From: Anas platyrhynchos
Taxonomy: Eukaryota > Chordata > Aves > Anseriformes > Anatidae
Assembly (NCBI RefSeq): GCF_047663525.1
Contig: NC_092590.1
Location: forward strand, 57,000,001-57,064,000
DNA: 64,000 nt
Direction of reading: 5' to 3'
The notes beneath the pieces were generated by a model, which was not told where the DNA came from, made no database searches, and saw nothing but the letters and a program-made list of their open reading frames with translations. This document shows positions 47,412-59,929 of the stretch, one piece after another. Every line of letters begins with the position of its first letter. The first letter of the stretch is position 1. The position numbers and the translations under genes were made by a program.

Positions 47412-48878
47412 CTGCAGACTGCACTGTTTGTTTGTAACTTAAACAGCTTATAAAAAGGTACTATATTCGACACATACTGCAAAAATCAAGCTCTAGCTCA
47501 GCAACTCTGAGTTGATGTTGACTATTAAAAAGTTACTAGGTGACAAAAAGGTGTGGCTCTGGTGTGACTAAGGGCAAGAAATGCCAAGAGATGCCAATGT
47601 ACAGCACACACATTTAAGAGCATAAATAGGGAGGTTATATAACTCAGTTATGTAACACTGACTTACACTGCAGGAACTATGAGCTGTTTCTTATTTCAAT
47701 GGCAGCAAATGATCAGTACCTATGAAATCAAGCCCTAACTAAGAATTCATAATTATATAGTCACCACCAACAAGGAAGTGCAGCTTTTCATTGCAAGCTA
47801 GCATTAAGTGCAGTAGGTCACTAGATGCCGTTTTCTAACAACTGCATTTTGTTCAGGGACATCAAGTATGTGGGATAGATCCAAGCTGTATGATATATTT
47901 GAATTATACGTTTCAGGAATACGAGAATTTACAAATCTGATTTTGCGACAATGGACATGTAAAGAAACATGCAGTGTTTTCTGGGGTGTGTTAACATAAC
48001 AGGGGAAGAAAGGTAAAGAAAAGGCAGTAACGGCTAAAAGTTCAAACAGTGAATGCCTGACATTTCATATGATAGTTTGGATGTTAAGAAGCAAACTTAT
48101 GAGAAAAATGTGAGCTCACTAAACTTAAATGTGATGTAAAGAATTGACTGTAGGTTGGTCAGAGGAAAAAAAATTAAAAAGGCTGTCTTCAAGAGTACTC
48201 CCGTGAAAACTGGCAGCTCTGCTTTTGCAGGGCCTCATCACCACCTGCTCCTGGAAACTACTTTGTCTAGTAGGGCTCCTGTGCTGTTTGTTCATTGACT
48301 CCAGTGGGTGAAATTTGAGAGCTGATATCTCAATGACAGTATTTGCATTGATTTCCGTCTCATCCAGCATGTTCAGGAATGTCTCACCAGTATGGCAATG
48401 AAAAGAGATGGAGCAGACTGGCCTGAAATCTTCATAGGCAGAGTTCAGTACTGGTCTAAATTTGAAGTGTCATATACACCAAAAATGCTTTATAGTTTAA
48501 GAATTATGCTATACAAATTGTCAACACAGTGTCTTTCCCACTAAATATTCTTCTTTATGGTCCATTATAAATAATGCAGCTTTTAATAGCAATTAAAATG
48601 GGACCAGGATGTAAAAGCACACTGAAAATAGCATTGGAGCATTGTAAGGACTAATAAGGTAATGTCAGCAGAGTGCTTTGAAGATGTAAAGTACTGTATA
48701 AATGCTAAAAATAACCAGGAAAGATAAAAACTGTCTTTAATCAGTGTATGAGCTGAAACCAGCTGTAATTATTAAATTCAAAAGGAAAGTTCCTTTTGAC
48801 TCATTATAGTTTGCTTGATCACACTGAGTGTTCTGCACAGCTAACACAAAAGGGTAGGTGAATCACTAACCTATTTAC

Positions 48879-48921
48879 CGTTTCTAATGGTCCAGCTGCA
48901 CTACATTCTTCTAAGTTACTC
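48879..48921 (-). CDS. Candidate upstream DTHD1 coding exon (43 nt)
   Basis: The minus strand has a strong acceptor (TTCCCTTTCTCCTAG|GAGTAAC) and a fair donor (AAACG|GTAAAT) 43 nt apart. After one completing base it reads SNLEECSAAGPLET and ends in phase 0, the phase exon A needs. This is a model from splice signals only; the peptide is too short for family evidence. Confidence 0.25.
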
Positions 48922-51584
48922 CTAGGAGAAAGGGAACTCTGAAAATAACATATACTTTCATGTACAAGAAGTGAAAAATCTAATCTCACTCAAATTTTTG
49001 AGGATGTGTAAGGATAATACAGGAAGGGGAATAAAAATACTTTATTATGTGTTTACTGTATACTATTGCATACACCACTTTCTTGGTATGCTTCTATATT
49101 ATTCCTCTAACTATAGTATAGTGGGATTCATCAGCTCTGGATCTTTTCCAGTACATGTATTTGTTTAGAATACTTCAGACTATCTAAATCAATTAGCAGA
49201 CATGAGTTTAGAAAATAAAAATAATAAAAAAAAAGTTAGTTTGAATAATGTTCAAATAAGATCTGTTTTTTAAAAAACTAAATTTTGTGTGTGAAATAGA
49301 TACTAATAAATGGCCCCTTGCCAGAATATGACTATTCATCAGATGTTGCAGAGATTTCTAGAAGCTACTACTACAACACATTTTATAAACATGATTTTAG
49401 AAGATATGACAGAAACTGATCTATATTCATGTTCTTTGCCATAAGCAAACTGCTTTGACGAGTTAAAGAATTAAATATGTAACTCCTGCTTCAGATAATC
49501 GATGCTATCTCTATAAATCCTCTATGCATTTTTGAAAGAGAAGATTAGTTTAGAAAAGACATTTATCTAAATTACATTCAATAGGAGATGAGAAACTATT
49601 CTGAGTTTTTAACGTGTAGCTTAAAAAACAATACCAATCCTTTGAGATAAAAAATTATATTGATCTTCTCTAAACTTGAGTGCAAAAAGCTTCTGTAAAA
49701 GTATAAAGTACTGCATGGTATAATTGTTTGTCCTACAGAGGTCTGTATAAGAATTTACTGTATAGGTAATTAGGTGAGCTACATACTTGTTGAAGCACTT
49801 GTTACACAAGCACTGCTATTGGAAGACATTTGACTTTTATATGCATGTTTATACATCAGATCTCTAGAAGGAAAATGAAGTAGTAACAGCCACTCATTAC
49901 AGTTGACTCTTCCGACTCTTTTACTCTTCAACGGTAGTAAAGAGCATATATACATGTAGTTAGGTTGTTTGATGATCTGTTTGAAGGTGTTTAAGTTCAG
50001 CTATTTATATAGCAGAAACATAGTTTCAGTCAAACAAAAATAGATCCCTATTAGAGTTTCAGTTGTGCTAACCATGGTGCTAATCCTGATCTATGCCTAC
50101 GGTCAATGAAAGCCTGTTTGTGGTATTTTACTAATAATTCACCATTTTCTCCTTACTTGAAGAAAGATGAAAAATTATGTATCTGGAATTTATTAGTTAT
50201 ATTTGTTGCTGTTTAATGGATAGTATTACAACTTAAGGCTTGTGTTTATGTACTAAACTGGCATTGAGCAATAAAAATATATTTGAGATAAATTAGACTT
50301 TTATTACTTGGCACAAGTTCTTGCCCAAAGCGATCAAATCTGGTTGTAGTGTTCAGGGCCCTACAAGCCTTTGTGGCCCAGACCAGCCTCACTGGGTGAG
50401 ATCAGATCATAACTGGGCAATGTCTGAAGCTTTCTGAGTATGCTGCAAATGTTACTGAAATGAGTAAAATAGCCCCAGCCTCACTGGAAGTTCCTGCAAA
50501 AAATCTATCCTTTAGCTGAAAAAGAATCAAGCTCTTAGGGGTAAGATGAAGGCACAGTTATGATGTTTACTATTACACATGGATAGTCTTACAACAAACT
50601 CACAGGGAAAGAGACGTGTGGGTGTCCTCCTGCAACCCCTTTGTCAAAATAGGGCCCTGTGCCTGGGTAGGTAATATAAAGGGTAGAAAATTCAAATAAT
50701 CAAGAGACAATGTGTAAGAAGTAAGTGCAAGAAAAATTGTGGTAGATGTAAAATTGTTTCTAAATTGTATATTTTCAGCTCTTGGGTTCTTTTTTTATTT
50801 ACATTTTGTGAAAGAACTAATAACAAGAGAGCTGTGCACTCATCCTGAGAGCTTGGTTCTCCATTGAATTTTGATATTATGAAGAGTGATACTACTCTTT
50901 AGCAAACCTACATCAGCAAGAAAGAAATATAGTAGAAAATTGACTCCATGCTGGACTTTGTTTTAAAACAATTTGTATACCTGAGTTACTTTTACTTTTA
51001 ACTATATTCTCTTAACTATTCAAAAAGTCCTTAAAAAAGAGCTTTCACATCCATTTTAAATAATGGCCTTGGATGTATGAGGAAAAACATATACAATTTA
51101 GAAAAATAGGGATCAAAGTATACATTTAAATACAGTTATTATCGTTTAGCAGATGAATGTACATGTTCTTTTCAGAATACCTTAACAATGTTGCATAGCT
51201 GATAACAAAGTGGACTTTGCTCTGCTAGGAAAAGAGATTAGACTGTGTGATGCAGACAAAGTAAATTCTATCTTTATATTCTGTGTATAATACAAAGTTC
51301 AGTACCTAACAATAAATGCATTTTGCTGTGTTTATTGATCTTTTCATACTAAAAAATAAGTATAAAGGTTTATTCTTTCTTTTTCTTGTCTTTCATATTC
51401 TAAGGCCCAAGTGAGAAGATAATTACAGTGTAAGAGAAACAAAGATGGTGCCATAGATGTACTGTGCCATAGGAATTACATTATTTGCTCTTGTGGGTGG
51501 CCCATTTAGCACTACTGCATAATGACCAGTACTGGATGCTTTGAAGGAAGTCATAATCACCTTGGAATATGTAATTACAGGAAG

Positions 51585-51620
<36 letters not shown>
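51585..51620 (+). repeat. Poly(A) run of 36
   Basis: An uninterrupted run of 36 As, the longest homopolymer in the window, about 330 bp before the first solo LTR. It could be the tail of a retroposed element, but no element is recognisable upstream of it. Confidence 0.92.
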
Positions 51621-51623
<3 letters not shown>

Positions 51624-51951
51624 TGATTAGAAAGGTATATCTTTTCTAGTGCTGTCCCAATACTTGATGTTAAGCCATAATGCCAGTGATTCAGTGTGGA
51701 TGAGCCTAATGGTATGAAAGGCAAAGCTCCAGCATATAGTAGGTAGGAAAATCAGAGCCTGTGCTAAATGATGCTGTGGGCTCTGAATTTGCCTTTACAT
51801 TTATGTTAGCTTCTGTGGAGGTTTCAGGTAAACAATGTAGAGAAACCAAGCCATCCTCAGCTATGCTGAGATAACATGCAGAACATGGGATCATGTTCTA
51901 GAACATGCTAACCATGATCTGTGCCAAACTATGCATAGCCATGGCCGTAGG

Positions 51952-52526
51952 TGTTGTGGTTTAACCCGGCCGGAAGCTAAACACCACACAGCCGTTTGCT
52001 CACCCTCCCCTCTCCCTGTCTGGGATGAGGGAGAGAAATGAGAAAACTGAAGCCTGTGGGATGAGATAGAGACAGTTTATTAGGACAGAAAATATAATAA
52101 TAATAATAATAGTAGTAGTAGTAGTAGTAATAATAATAATATGTACAAAACAAGTGATGCAAAATACAATTGCTCACCACCAGATGACTGATGCCCAGCC
52201 TACCCCCAAACAGCCGGCCCCCCCACCCCAGCTAGCCACCCCTATATACTGTTTAGCATGACGTCAGATGGTATGGAATATCCCTTTGGCCAGTTTGGGT
52301 CAGTTGTCTTGGGTCTGTCCCCCCCACAGCTCCTGCTGCACCCCCAGCCTTCCCGCCAGCAGGACAGAGTGAGAAGCTGAAAAGTCCTTGTCTTGGTGTA
52401 AGCACTGCTCTGCAACAATTAAAAAATCAGTGTGTTATCAACATTCTTCTCATCCTAAATCCAAAACATAGCACCCTACCAGCTACCAGGAGGAAAATTA
52501 ACTCTAGCCTAGCTAAAACCAGGACA
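51952..52526 (+). mobile_element. Solo LTR, TGTTGTGGTTTAACCCGGCCGG family, with target duplication
   Basis: 575 bp, beginning TGTTGTGGTTTAACCCGGCC and ending AAAACCAGGACA (TG...CA ends). It is flanked on both sides by the 5-bp duplication GTAGG (51947-51951 and 52527-52531), the size typical of class III (ERVL-type) integration. No internal sequence remains. The LTR carries a CTATATAC TATA-like box near 52242-52249, a perfect TGACGTCA palindrome at 52259-52266, and an ATA/GTA triplet microsatellite at about 52095-52140. Orientation is plus, opposite to DTHD1. The Tyr-rich open frame on the minus strand here is just the translated microsatellite. Confidence 0.88.
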
Positions 52527-52684
52527 GTAGGTTTGCTTTGTGATCTGGAAATCAGAACAAAATAATCTTTACAGTCTTTATGCACTGTCTTTTAGACTGA
52601 TTGTTGATAACTGCTGATCAGTAGTTTGAATAATATGGCATGGTAACAAATACTGTCTGTTTACAGATCAAAGACAAATAGGTT

Positions 52685-53177
52685 TCTTGTGGTTTAACCT
52701 GGGAGGCACCACACAGCCATTCACTCACTCCTTGCCCACAGGATGGGGGAGAGATCTGCAAAAGATAAAACTGCAAATGGGTTAGCATAAGGAGAGTTTA
52801 GGAAGGAGGAGAAAATATATTAATGTGAACAAGAAAAGCAATTAATGCACTATGCAATCATTCACTACCTGTTGACTGATGATGCTCAGCAGAGACAGCC
52901 TCCCCAGCCAACTCCCCCCAGTTTTATTGTACAGCATGAGGCCATATGGTATGAAATGTCCCTTTGGCCAGTTTGGGTCAGCTGTCCTGGTTCTGTCCCC
53001 TCCCAGCTCCTTGTGCACCCCCAGCCTCCATGCTGCCTTGAGAAGCTGAAAAGTCCTTGCCTCTGTGTAAACACTGCTCTGCAACAGCTAAAATATTGTT
53101 GTTTTATTTTAAATCAAAAACATAGCATCATACCAGCTACTGTGAGAAGAATTAACTCTCCCTGAAAAAACAGGACA
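52685..53177 (+). mobile_element. Second, older solo LTR of the same family
   Basis: About 490 bp, starting near tcttgtggtttaacctggg and ending gaaaaaacaggaca. It shares blocks with the LTR at 51952-52526 (cagtttgggtcag, gagaagctgaaaagtccttg, actgctctgcaaca) but has more substitutions. It lacks the ATA microsatellite, and the TGACGTCA site is replaced by tgaggcca. The flanking 5-mers (aggtt and cgatt) no longer match clearly. Two independent insertions of one family are more likely than one provirus, because the first copy has its own intact duplication. Confidence 0.8.
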
Positions 53178-54664
53178 CGATTGCAGACTGGGACTCAGCA
53201 TTATGAATTCTCACCATCTTTGGTGACTTTTAGGTGGAAAGAGGAACTTCTATGCCATCTAATCTGTCCTTCAGTACTTGAACATAGGCCTACAAAATTT
53301 GAGAACAATGAAGGGGAAGATAAAAATAGCAATATATAACTATGAGTGGCAAGAGGAACTTCTAGTCCATCTAATCAGTACTTGAAAAATCTAAGAATGA
53401 AAGGGAAGATAAAAATAGCAATACATACTTCTCAAATCCATACACTATATTGTCCTATTTGTGTTCTTCTACAGGAGATAATCTTGACTTAGCTGGAAAC
53501 CTACTCCTCCTGGAATCCAGCATGAGCTGTAATATGCATTTCCTGTACCTCAGTTTTGTGAAAGAAATACAAACCACTTTTACTAATGATTCACTTACAA
53601 TGGACAATTTCTTGAAAGTGCAAGAGAAGTGAATTTAGATAGCAGATAAGAAGAAAAAAGTGGCCTTTCCCTAGCTATAGAATGAAATACTCTAATCAGT
53701 TTTCATTACATCTTTTTTTTTTTGTGCTCACATGGACCTTTGGTGTACTGTAGAAACGGCAATGAATGGTTTTAGTTCATTAATTTAAACTAGAATTTCC
53801 TTTATTTTTGCACTTATTTCCTTTTCATTTCACTCTGTGCTCAAGAACTGATAAGGCCTCCAGAATTCTGAGCATTTGTGAGCAAGGGGTAAGTTTTGTA
53901 CTGTGGTAGCTGAGCAGAATATGTAAGTTGATTTCCATAACAGTGTGCATAAAGCAAAAAGATTTAGTGAAACTTTTGATCTTGTATAGGTTTTTTATTT
54001 GTGCATACAAAATTGAGGTATCTTAAATCAAGCCTTTGTGTGATACATTGGCTTTCCACTTATTTCATAAGGACAGTACAAGATTACCAGCGTCTCTGAG
54101 GGGCCAGAAGCGTGATTAACTGTTTACCTGGAGAAGCTCATAATTTCCACAGCCTCTTTGCTGTTTGTCTCATTTTATAAGATTAAGTAATAACCTGATT
54201 ATAACCTTTGGGAAAAATTAATTCTTGAAAGAAAAATGCATTTTGATGTGATCAGCAATAATATTTTGTAGTTATTAAACATGATTGATGTTGTTTTAAT
54301 GTTAGTATTTAATTATATAAGAAAAACTGTAGTTTTTCCTATCCAATATTGAGGTGACACTTATTTAATTGCAATTTTAATTAAACTTTAGAAAGGGAGA
54401 GATCATAGAAACATGACATGAAAGTGTTGTTTTCACTTGATGCTGTTTCTTTTCCTAATGATAAACTTTCTCAGTTATACTGCTCTCCTCAACAATGGAG
54501 TTAAGACCTCATTGCTCTTAAGAGAGACCCTTGGTACAATGCAATCTTTAAAAGAAGTATAAAATTTGCTGAGCACACAAAGGTGAAAAAGTAGCAAGGT
54601 TAATCCGGATGTAAGTGGCTTAGTGTGACCTATTTCAGCAGAGCTCATTTATAAGCTATTTGAT

Positions 54665-54700
54665 TGAGATTTCCAACCCCAACCATTCTTTGATTCTAAA
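54665..54700 (+). mobile_element. Possible short CR1 tail remnant
   Basis: The plus strand reads gatttccaaccccaaccattctttgattct, close to the CR1 3' end (…ttccaacccaaaccattctatgattct). If real, it is a plus-oriented CR1 reduced to about 35 bp. The shortness makes this uncertain. Confidence 0.4.
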
Positions 54701-55721
54701 ATAGCAACCAAATTCAAGATTTTGGGCAGAATACTTATGCCATCCTTTGTTTGCCTGAAACAACTGAGGTTTGGTCTCACAGTTTTGTGTAACATACTTC
54801 ACGGTAAAGTGATTAGAGAAACATCTTTGACCAGTCACTGCTGCAACATCAACCTCTCCAGCATGCTGTGAGTAGTGCTCCCCAGCTTGGCTTGGCTACT
54901 TTTAGCATTTTGTGTTTGAGCTTGTCACTCAATTTGTTATTTAGGAAAGAGACTGAAAGTCATATGACTTTACTACCTAAAGCCCATTTCACATAATTTC
55001 CTGATACTTCTCAGCCTTAACCTAGTAACTTAACAGGAAATTATTCTTGTGCAGATGGGGTTTCTTCATTAAAGTTTTCTACTGAGTTATTATTTATACA
55101 TACAGTAAGCCTCCAGTTTAGTCTCTATAATAGCATTAGAATCCTGGAAGTAAACCAACTATCACGAAGTGTCTGTGTGTGTGGGAGGGTTGTTTGTTTG
55201 TTTGCCTGGGGGGAAAGAGAAAACATAAGAGATATAATGTGTTTCACCAGACCTAAAGAAAAAACATGAAATTATATTGAAGTATTTGCAATTTTAACTG
55301 TGATTGTACTTTGGAAAGTTTTTCCCTAAAAATAGTTCTGTGATGTCTAGTATGCTTCATTACTTTCCATGCCAAATTTGTGCAAGGAACAAGTAAAATG
55401 AAAGTGGGAAGGAGGTATTTGAAAGAGTGACCTTTAAAACTAACAGCATCTTTAAATGTGCCATATGTGGTTTCTGTAGAATGCGAGAAAACCAGTGCTA
55501 TGTAGATAAAACCTAATGATTCATTACAATTCAGTCAACAGCACACGAGTTGAATATGGGAGAAGTTACTGCTCTGATGTGTAGAAAAGTTTCTCAGAGG
55601 GATTCATTTTCAAATAAATTTAAGAATGCTCCATTAGATTTTTCAAAGATGACAGGAAGTTATGTCAAGGTAACAAGGTCCCGTAAATGAGAGCAATAGC
55701 AAAGAAATAAAAAGAACTTAC

Positions 55722-55827
55722 CACATGTTTTGAAGCTGCATTTGTATTCAAAAGCCACTAGAAAACTGTTAAATATAAATGAGAGACAGAAGTGGCAGGA
55801 TGAGGTCCCACACTGAACACAGGCACT
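55722..55827 (-). CDS. Candidate minus-strand exon, cysteine-rich, unknown gene
   Basis: 106 nt between a very good acceptor (AACACTTTGTTTTCAG|AGTGCC, with a plausible branch point just upstream) and a near-perfect donor (ACATGTG|GTAAGT). Only one frame is open: 35 codons that contain six Cys, including CVQC and CHFC spacings, then phase 1 out. It lies upstream of DTHD1 on the same strand, so it may belong to its 5' end or to a separate transcript. I recognise no family, and chance cannot be excluded. Confidence 0.3.
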
Positions 55828-57147
55828 CTGAAAACAAAGTGTTGAAGCTGCCCCTGCAGCTTTTCTAGTGAGAGATGTCTTGGAGAAACCCTAAGTGACA
55901 ACTGGAGCGAGAGATTGATGTCAGGTATTTTTTAAATTTGATTTTTTTATATGCCTTTCATTTGAAGCAAGAGCTTAACCCTCTTGCTTTGCTAGAATAA
56001 ATCTGCTGTTTTCATTTTCAGGCTTGTGAACTCAGGTGAGTCTTATACATTGAAGATGCTTTTACTTCCCCATAAGCAATGAATTTAAATAAAGCAGTAC
56101 TGCAGGCAAAATTCTCATGTTGCCTGCAGATTGAAGCCCATAAAAATGTATGTGAAAGTGGGGGTCACCAACCCACAGGGCAGTATCTGCAAGTTCAGGT
56201 GCTGGCTTAAGAGCTGGGACATAGAGGGTATTAGTCCAGGGAAATGCTGTATGGTGTGTTTTGGCCAAAGGCAGTGAGTGGGTGGACCTTCCAGAAATCT
56301 CACATTGTAGCAAGGATGTATTCTGAATTGCCATCTTTGGAGACTCCCATTGAAAGTGAGGTCAAATTCAATATTTCTGACTAACTCCTTACTGCAATAG
56401 AAGTGCTTTTGGAGCAAACCTAATTACTGTTTTTGTTATTCTCAGAGTATTTCAGTTGATCCAAATAGCTTCTTACCTTCAGGGGACTTTGCATGTGCAC
56501 TCAAGTGCGATATACAATACATGAGACAGAAAATTAATTCTAACATAACCGTCACCTGCATTGGTGAGGGAAAGAAAAAAAAAATCAGTATGCTGTAAAA
56601 CTAATCAGTAAACAGTATTGTTCCATTGGTGTTATGTCATTAGTTTCAAAAACAGCATTATGAACATCAGAACAACTTAAAGGGACTACTGCATGAGTCC
56701 ATCGGTAGTTTTAAGAAAACAGAGACTGCATAAAGGTCAAATGTAAATGAAATAAGATTACTAAAGCCACAATGACTATGCTGTCACACCTGCAAGGAAT
56801 AACATTAACTAGTTTATAAAATGATAGTCTGAAAATACAAATGTCTCATATGATGTATCTACGATGCTTCTTGAAAATCAGATTGACTATTACACAGTTA
56901 TGTTTGAAAAATGTGGTATGTATTGAACTAGTTTATAGGTCTAAGTTAAAACGCAGGTTGGTGTCCAGTGAGACGTACAAAAGTTATAATGCACTGAACT
57001 GGCCAATATAAATCCCAAAGCCACAGAAACAGTTGAGAACAAATACAAAAACTGAACCTAGATTTCTCAAAACCTGCACTTATTCTTAACTACAGTCCTA
57101 TCAATTGTTTTTTTCTGAGTCTTTACAGGTGTGTTTTTTTTTTTGTT

Positions 57148-57175
57148 TTGTGTGTGTGTGTGTGTGTGTGTGTGT
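57148..57175 (+). repeat. (TG)n microsatellite
   Basis: About 14 TG units preceded by a T-rich tract (57134-57147). Confidence 0.92.
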
Positions 57176-59929
57176 CTTATCCTATGTGAAATGTTACCTC
57201 ATGCTAGAATTCTGCTTTTAACAATTACAGTACATGATTTAATTTCCAAGGTTAGTTTTCATGATATTTTATTAACAATACTGTAACAATAGTACTGAAG
57301 CTCCAATCATAATAGAGCTGGTTGGCATTCATCTGCTGGTTGTTTGAGATGTAGCTAACATTTAATTTCTTATAATGCTTAAAAACTCCAAAAACTAAAT
57401 AAGCTTAATCTTCTCAACACCTTGAGGGACTGCTGGATGAGTTTTATTACTTTTGCTTTAAAGGTAACATGACTGAAAAGATTGCAGAAGACCAAGCTTA
57501 GAAAATAGTTCTTTGTATCTTGTTCAGACTGTATTCAATGATAGCATGTGCTGTTTTTACAGCAGTTAAATAATTATATAAAAAGCCACAAACTCAGCTT
57601 TTCTGTATATTTTTAGATAGCTGCCAAATCTTGTGTACAATATCAGAGCTACTTGGACACAATCAATAAAGGAAGCCCTTATTTATCTCAGCAGCTTGCT
57701 GTTTGTGCAGTTAGAGTACTTAAATCCAAAATACACAGCAACAGAACTGATCAATTTTAAAGATAGACAGATCCAAAAATGACAACAATATCTGGAAAAT
57801 TGGAAAATGGCTGACGAGTTTGAATTAGTTATATTACAAGCTTAATGAATAATAGTGAAGCAAATATATGCTTTAACTTATAACAGACCACACAGATGGA
57901 ATGTGGAAGTCTGGGGTTCATTCATATTCTATGGATAAACTCCTGTACAATTTAGATGATATTCCATCTTCAGTTAAACACAGACTTACTTGGTTATTCT
58001 TATATTGGTTATACTGATCATATTAAAAATAATCAGATGAATCTCAGTTGCTGGAAAACAAGATTATCTTGAAGATTTATGTAATCATAATTCTGAGCAA
58101 GAAAGCAAACTTACTGTGTTCACTATGAATGACCTTCTTGTATGGCCATATGTGTTTTAGGATACAAAAGGCACGAATACCTTCTAAAGGGCATAGCAAA
58201 AGTATTGCAACTTCCACTTAACACGAATTTCTAAACCAAATCTTCAGCTACTTAAAAAACATTACTGACCTAAAAAAATTTCATGATAGCAACATAGAAA
58301 CTCATGGGCCAAGGAAATTATCAGATAATAAAATCTCTGCAGTTAAACCTGCCAACAGATTTACAAAACTCAAATATATCAACAAGCCTTAGAATAGTAC
58401 TGTGCTTTATGTCATATCTGAATTACATCAGAACTAAGAAGTTGTGGTTTCCTTTTATATATGCAAAAGGTTATTTAGTTAGTTAGTTTTAGTTTTGCTT
58501 TACCACAATGGTAGAAAGCTGCCATTTCGTGCTTCGTTACAGAGAACTGTGTGCCATAGATAAACCAGAGACTTGAGAACTTTCTTAGAATCTGATAAAT
58601 TACACTGCTAAAACAGCATCCCTCCCACCCTCCACCCCCCAAAAAAAGTAGTAATAAAAAAAATCTCAGATCTTGTGTTCTCATCTAGTGGTCAAGAAAA
58701 GAAAAGTGGCTAGTTCTGGTTGAAACATAGCGTGTCAGGGTGCAGAGCACGATGTTATGCTTTGAGGGAAGATGCTATTAATGCACAAATATAAATATGC
58801 TGAGGACAGCCTCTTTTAGTGAATTCTGTGTGAGAGTGACAGCTGTTTTAAACAGCGAGAGGCCTGTCATCTGTAGTCTCTGCTGCTGGTCCACTTACAT
58901 GGGCAAATCACGTGGGTCTCCTGGAAGAGAAGGAGAGGTGGATTTTATAGAAGGACTTGGGCTTTCTTGGTAGAGAAGAGTTCAAAGGTATTATTCAACT
59001 GCCATACCTAAAAACTTGCAGGAAAGAGAAATTCAGCCCAGTGAAGCTAATTCAGCTAATTAAGTGGATACTTGCATGGCAAGGTAAGCCTTGCAAAGAC
59101 GGCAAGTCTTTTGTTGTTTTCAAGATATGAATCTTTCAAATATTTTAAATTACTGTGGTTAAAATTCCTTTTCTAAGTCAGCATTCATTGGCATTCTTAC
59201 TGTTCTGAAAGGAAGCTAGGCTTAGCTCGGGATTTTAGGCAAATCTCTAATCGGATGAGTCTGTGAGCCTTAGATTACAATCCAGAAAAGCTATGGCCAA
59301 AAAGACTGTTTGTGTACCTGAGTCACATCTGTACAGCAACTTGGTTTGGAAATATATGGGTCCATTTGCAAACGATTGGGAACGACATTGAGCCAGGCTC
59401 GGCAAAATGATTAATAGAATGTCGGTCAAGAGAATTATGAATTTCTTTAGGCTACCTAGAAAAAGCAAAAACAAAAGTTTGCACTGGTGTAGGACTTTCT
59501 TACCATAAAATTCACTTGCATAATACAAGTTTGGGATATTAAATTAACTGCATTTTTTAGTAGACTGGTATTTGGGCATTTAATAGGTAGGGTGCGCAGC
59601 AGGATTTTCAGAAGTGTTTGGGCGCAGGTGGGATTGGCTCTGTAATGCTGAACTTCACTCCTTCCACTTGTTGCAGTGGGGAACCGGAGAATGAAAAAGT
59701 TGCTTACGATTGAAGTTGTGATCTGAAACCTCATTTTACTACCATGGCACTCCTCAGCCTCCGACGATCTTTAACAGCCTCGGTGTGAGTCGGGCTACGT
59801 AGTAAGGCTATAGTTAGCATGCAATAAGCAATCTTTGCAGCAGGCAGAAGAAGGCAGGTTTACTTGCTCCCAAGGAGGGCTTTACTGGCCTGTTTTTCGG
59901 GGTAGACCTCGGCTGTTTCAGCAGAGGCC

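Larger units (their letters stand above)
47412..59929. other. Region between DTHD1 exon A and the CpG island
   Basis: Holds the two solo LTRs, the poly(A) run, a (TG)n repeat and the candidate exons listed separately. A minus-strand donor, TTTTATG|GTAAGAAAG (last exon base 59504), and a plus-strand donor, GGCAAG|GTAAGCC (last exon base 59083), sit on the shoulder of the island and may end alternative first exons. The rest is unremarkable AT-rich DNA. Confidence 0.5.

Noticed and set aside
48125..48370. 81-codon minus-strand frame considered as DTHD1 exon 1
   Set aside because: The peptide looks plausible and has a weak in-phase CAG|GTGGTG, but there is no good splice site or promoter evidence, so it is not called.
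51706..51894. Minus-strand 62-codon frame with protein-like composition
   Set aside because: No consensus donor in a useful phase and no recognised similarity.
51977..52180. Tyr-rich minus-strand open frame
   Set aside because: Product of the ATA/GTA microsatellite in the solo LTR.
51952..53177. One provirus with 5' and 3' LTRs
   Set aside because: Only about 160 bp separate the LTRs, the copies differ greatly in divergence, and the first has its own matching duplication.
54656..54838. 60-codon minus-strand frame next to the cysteine-rich candidate exon
   Set aside because: It ends in what looks like a CR1 tail and lacks clear splice sites.
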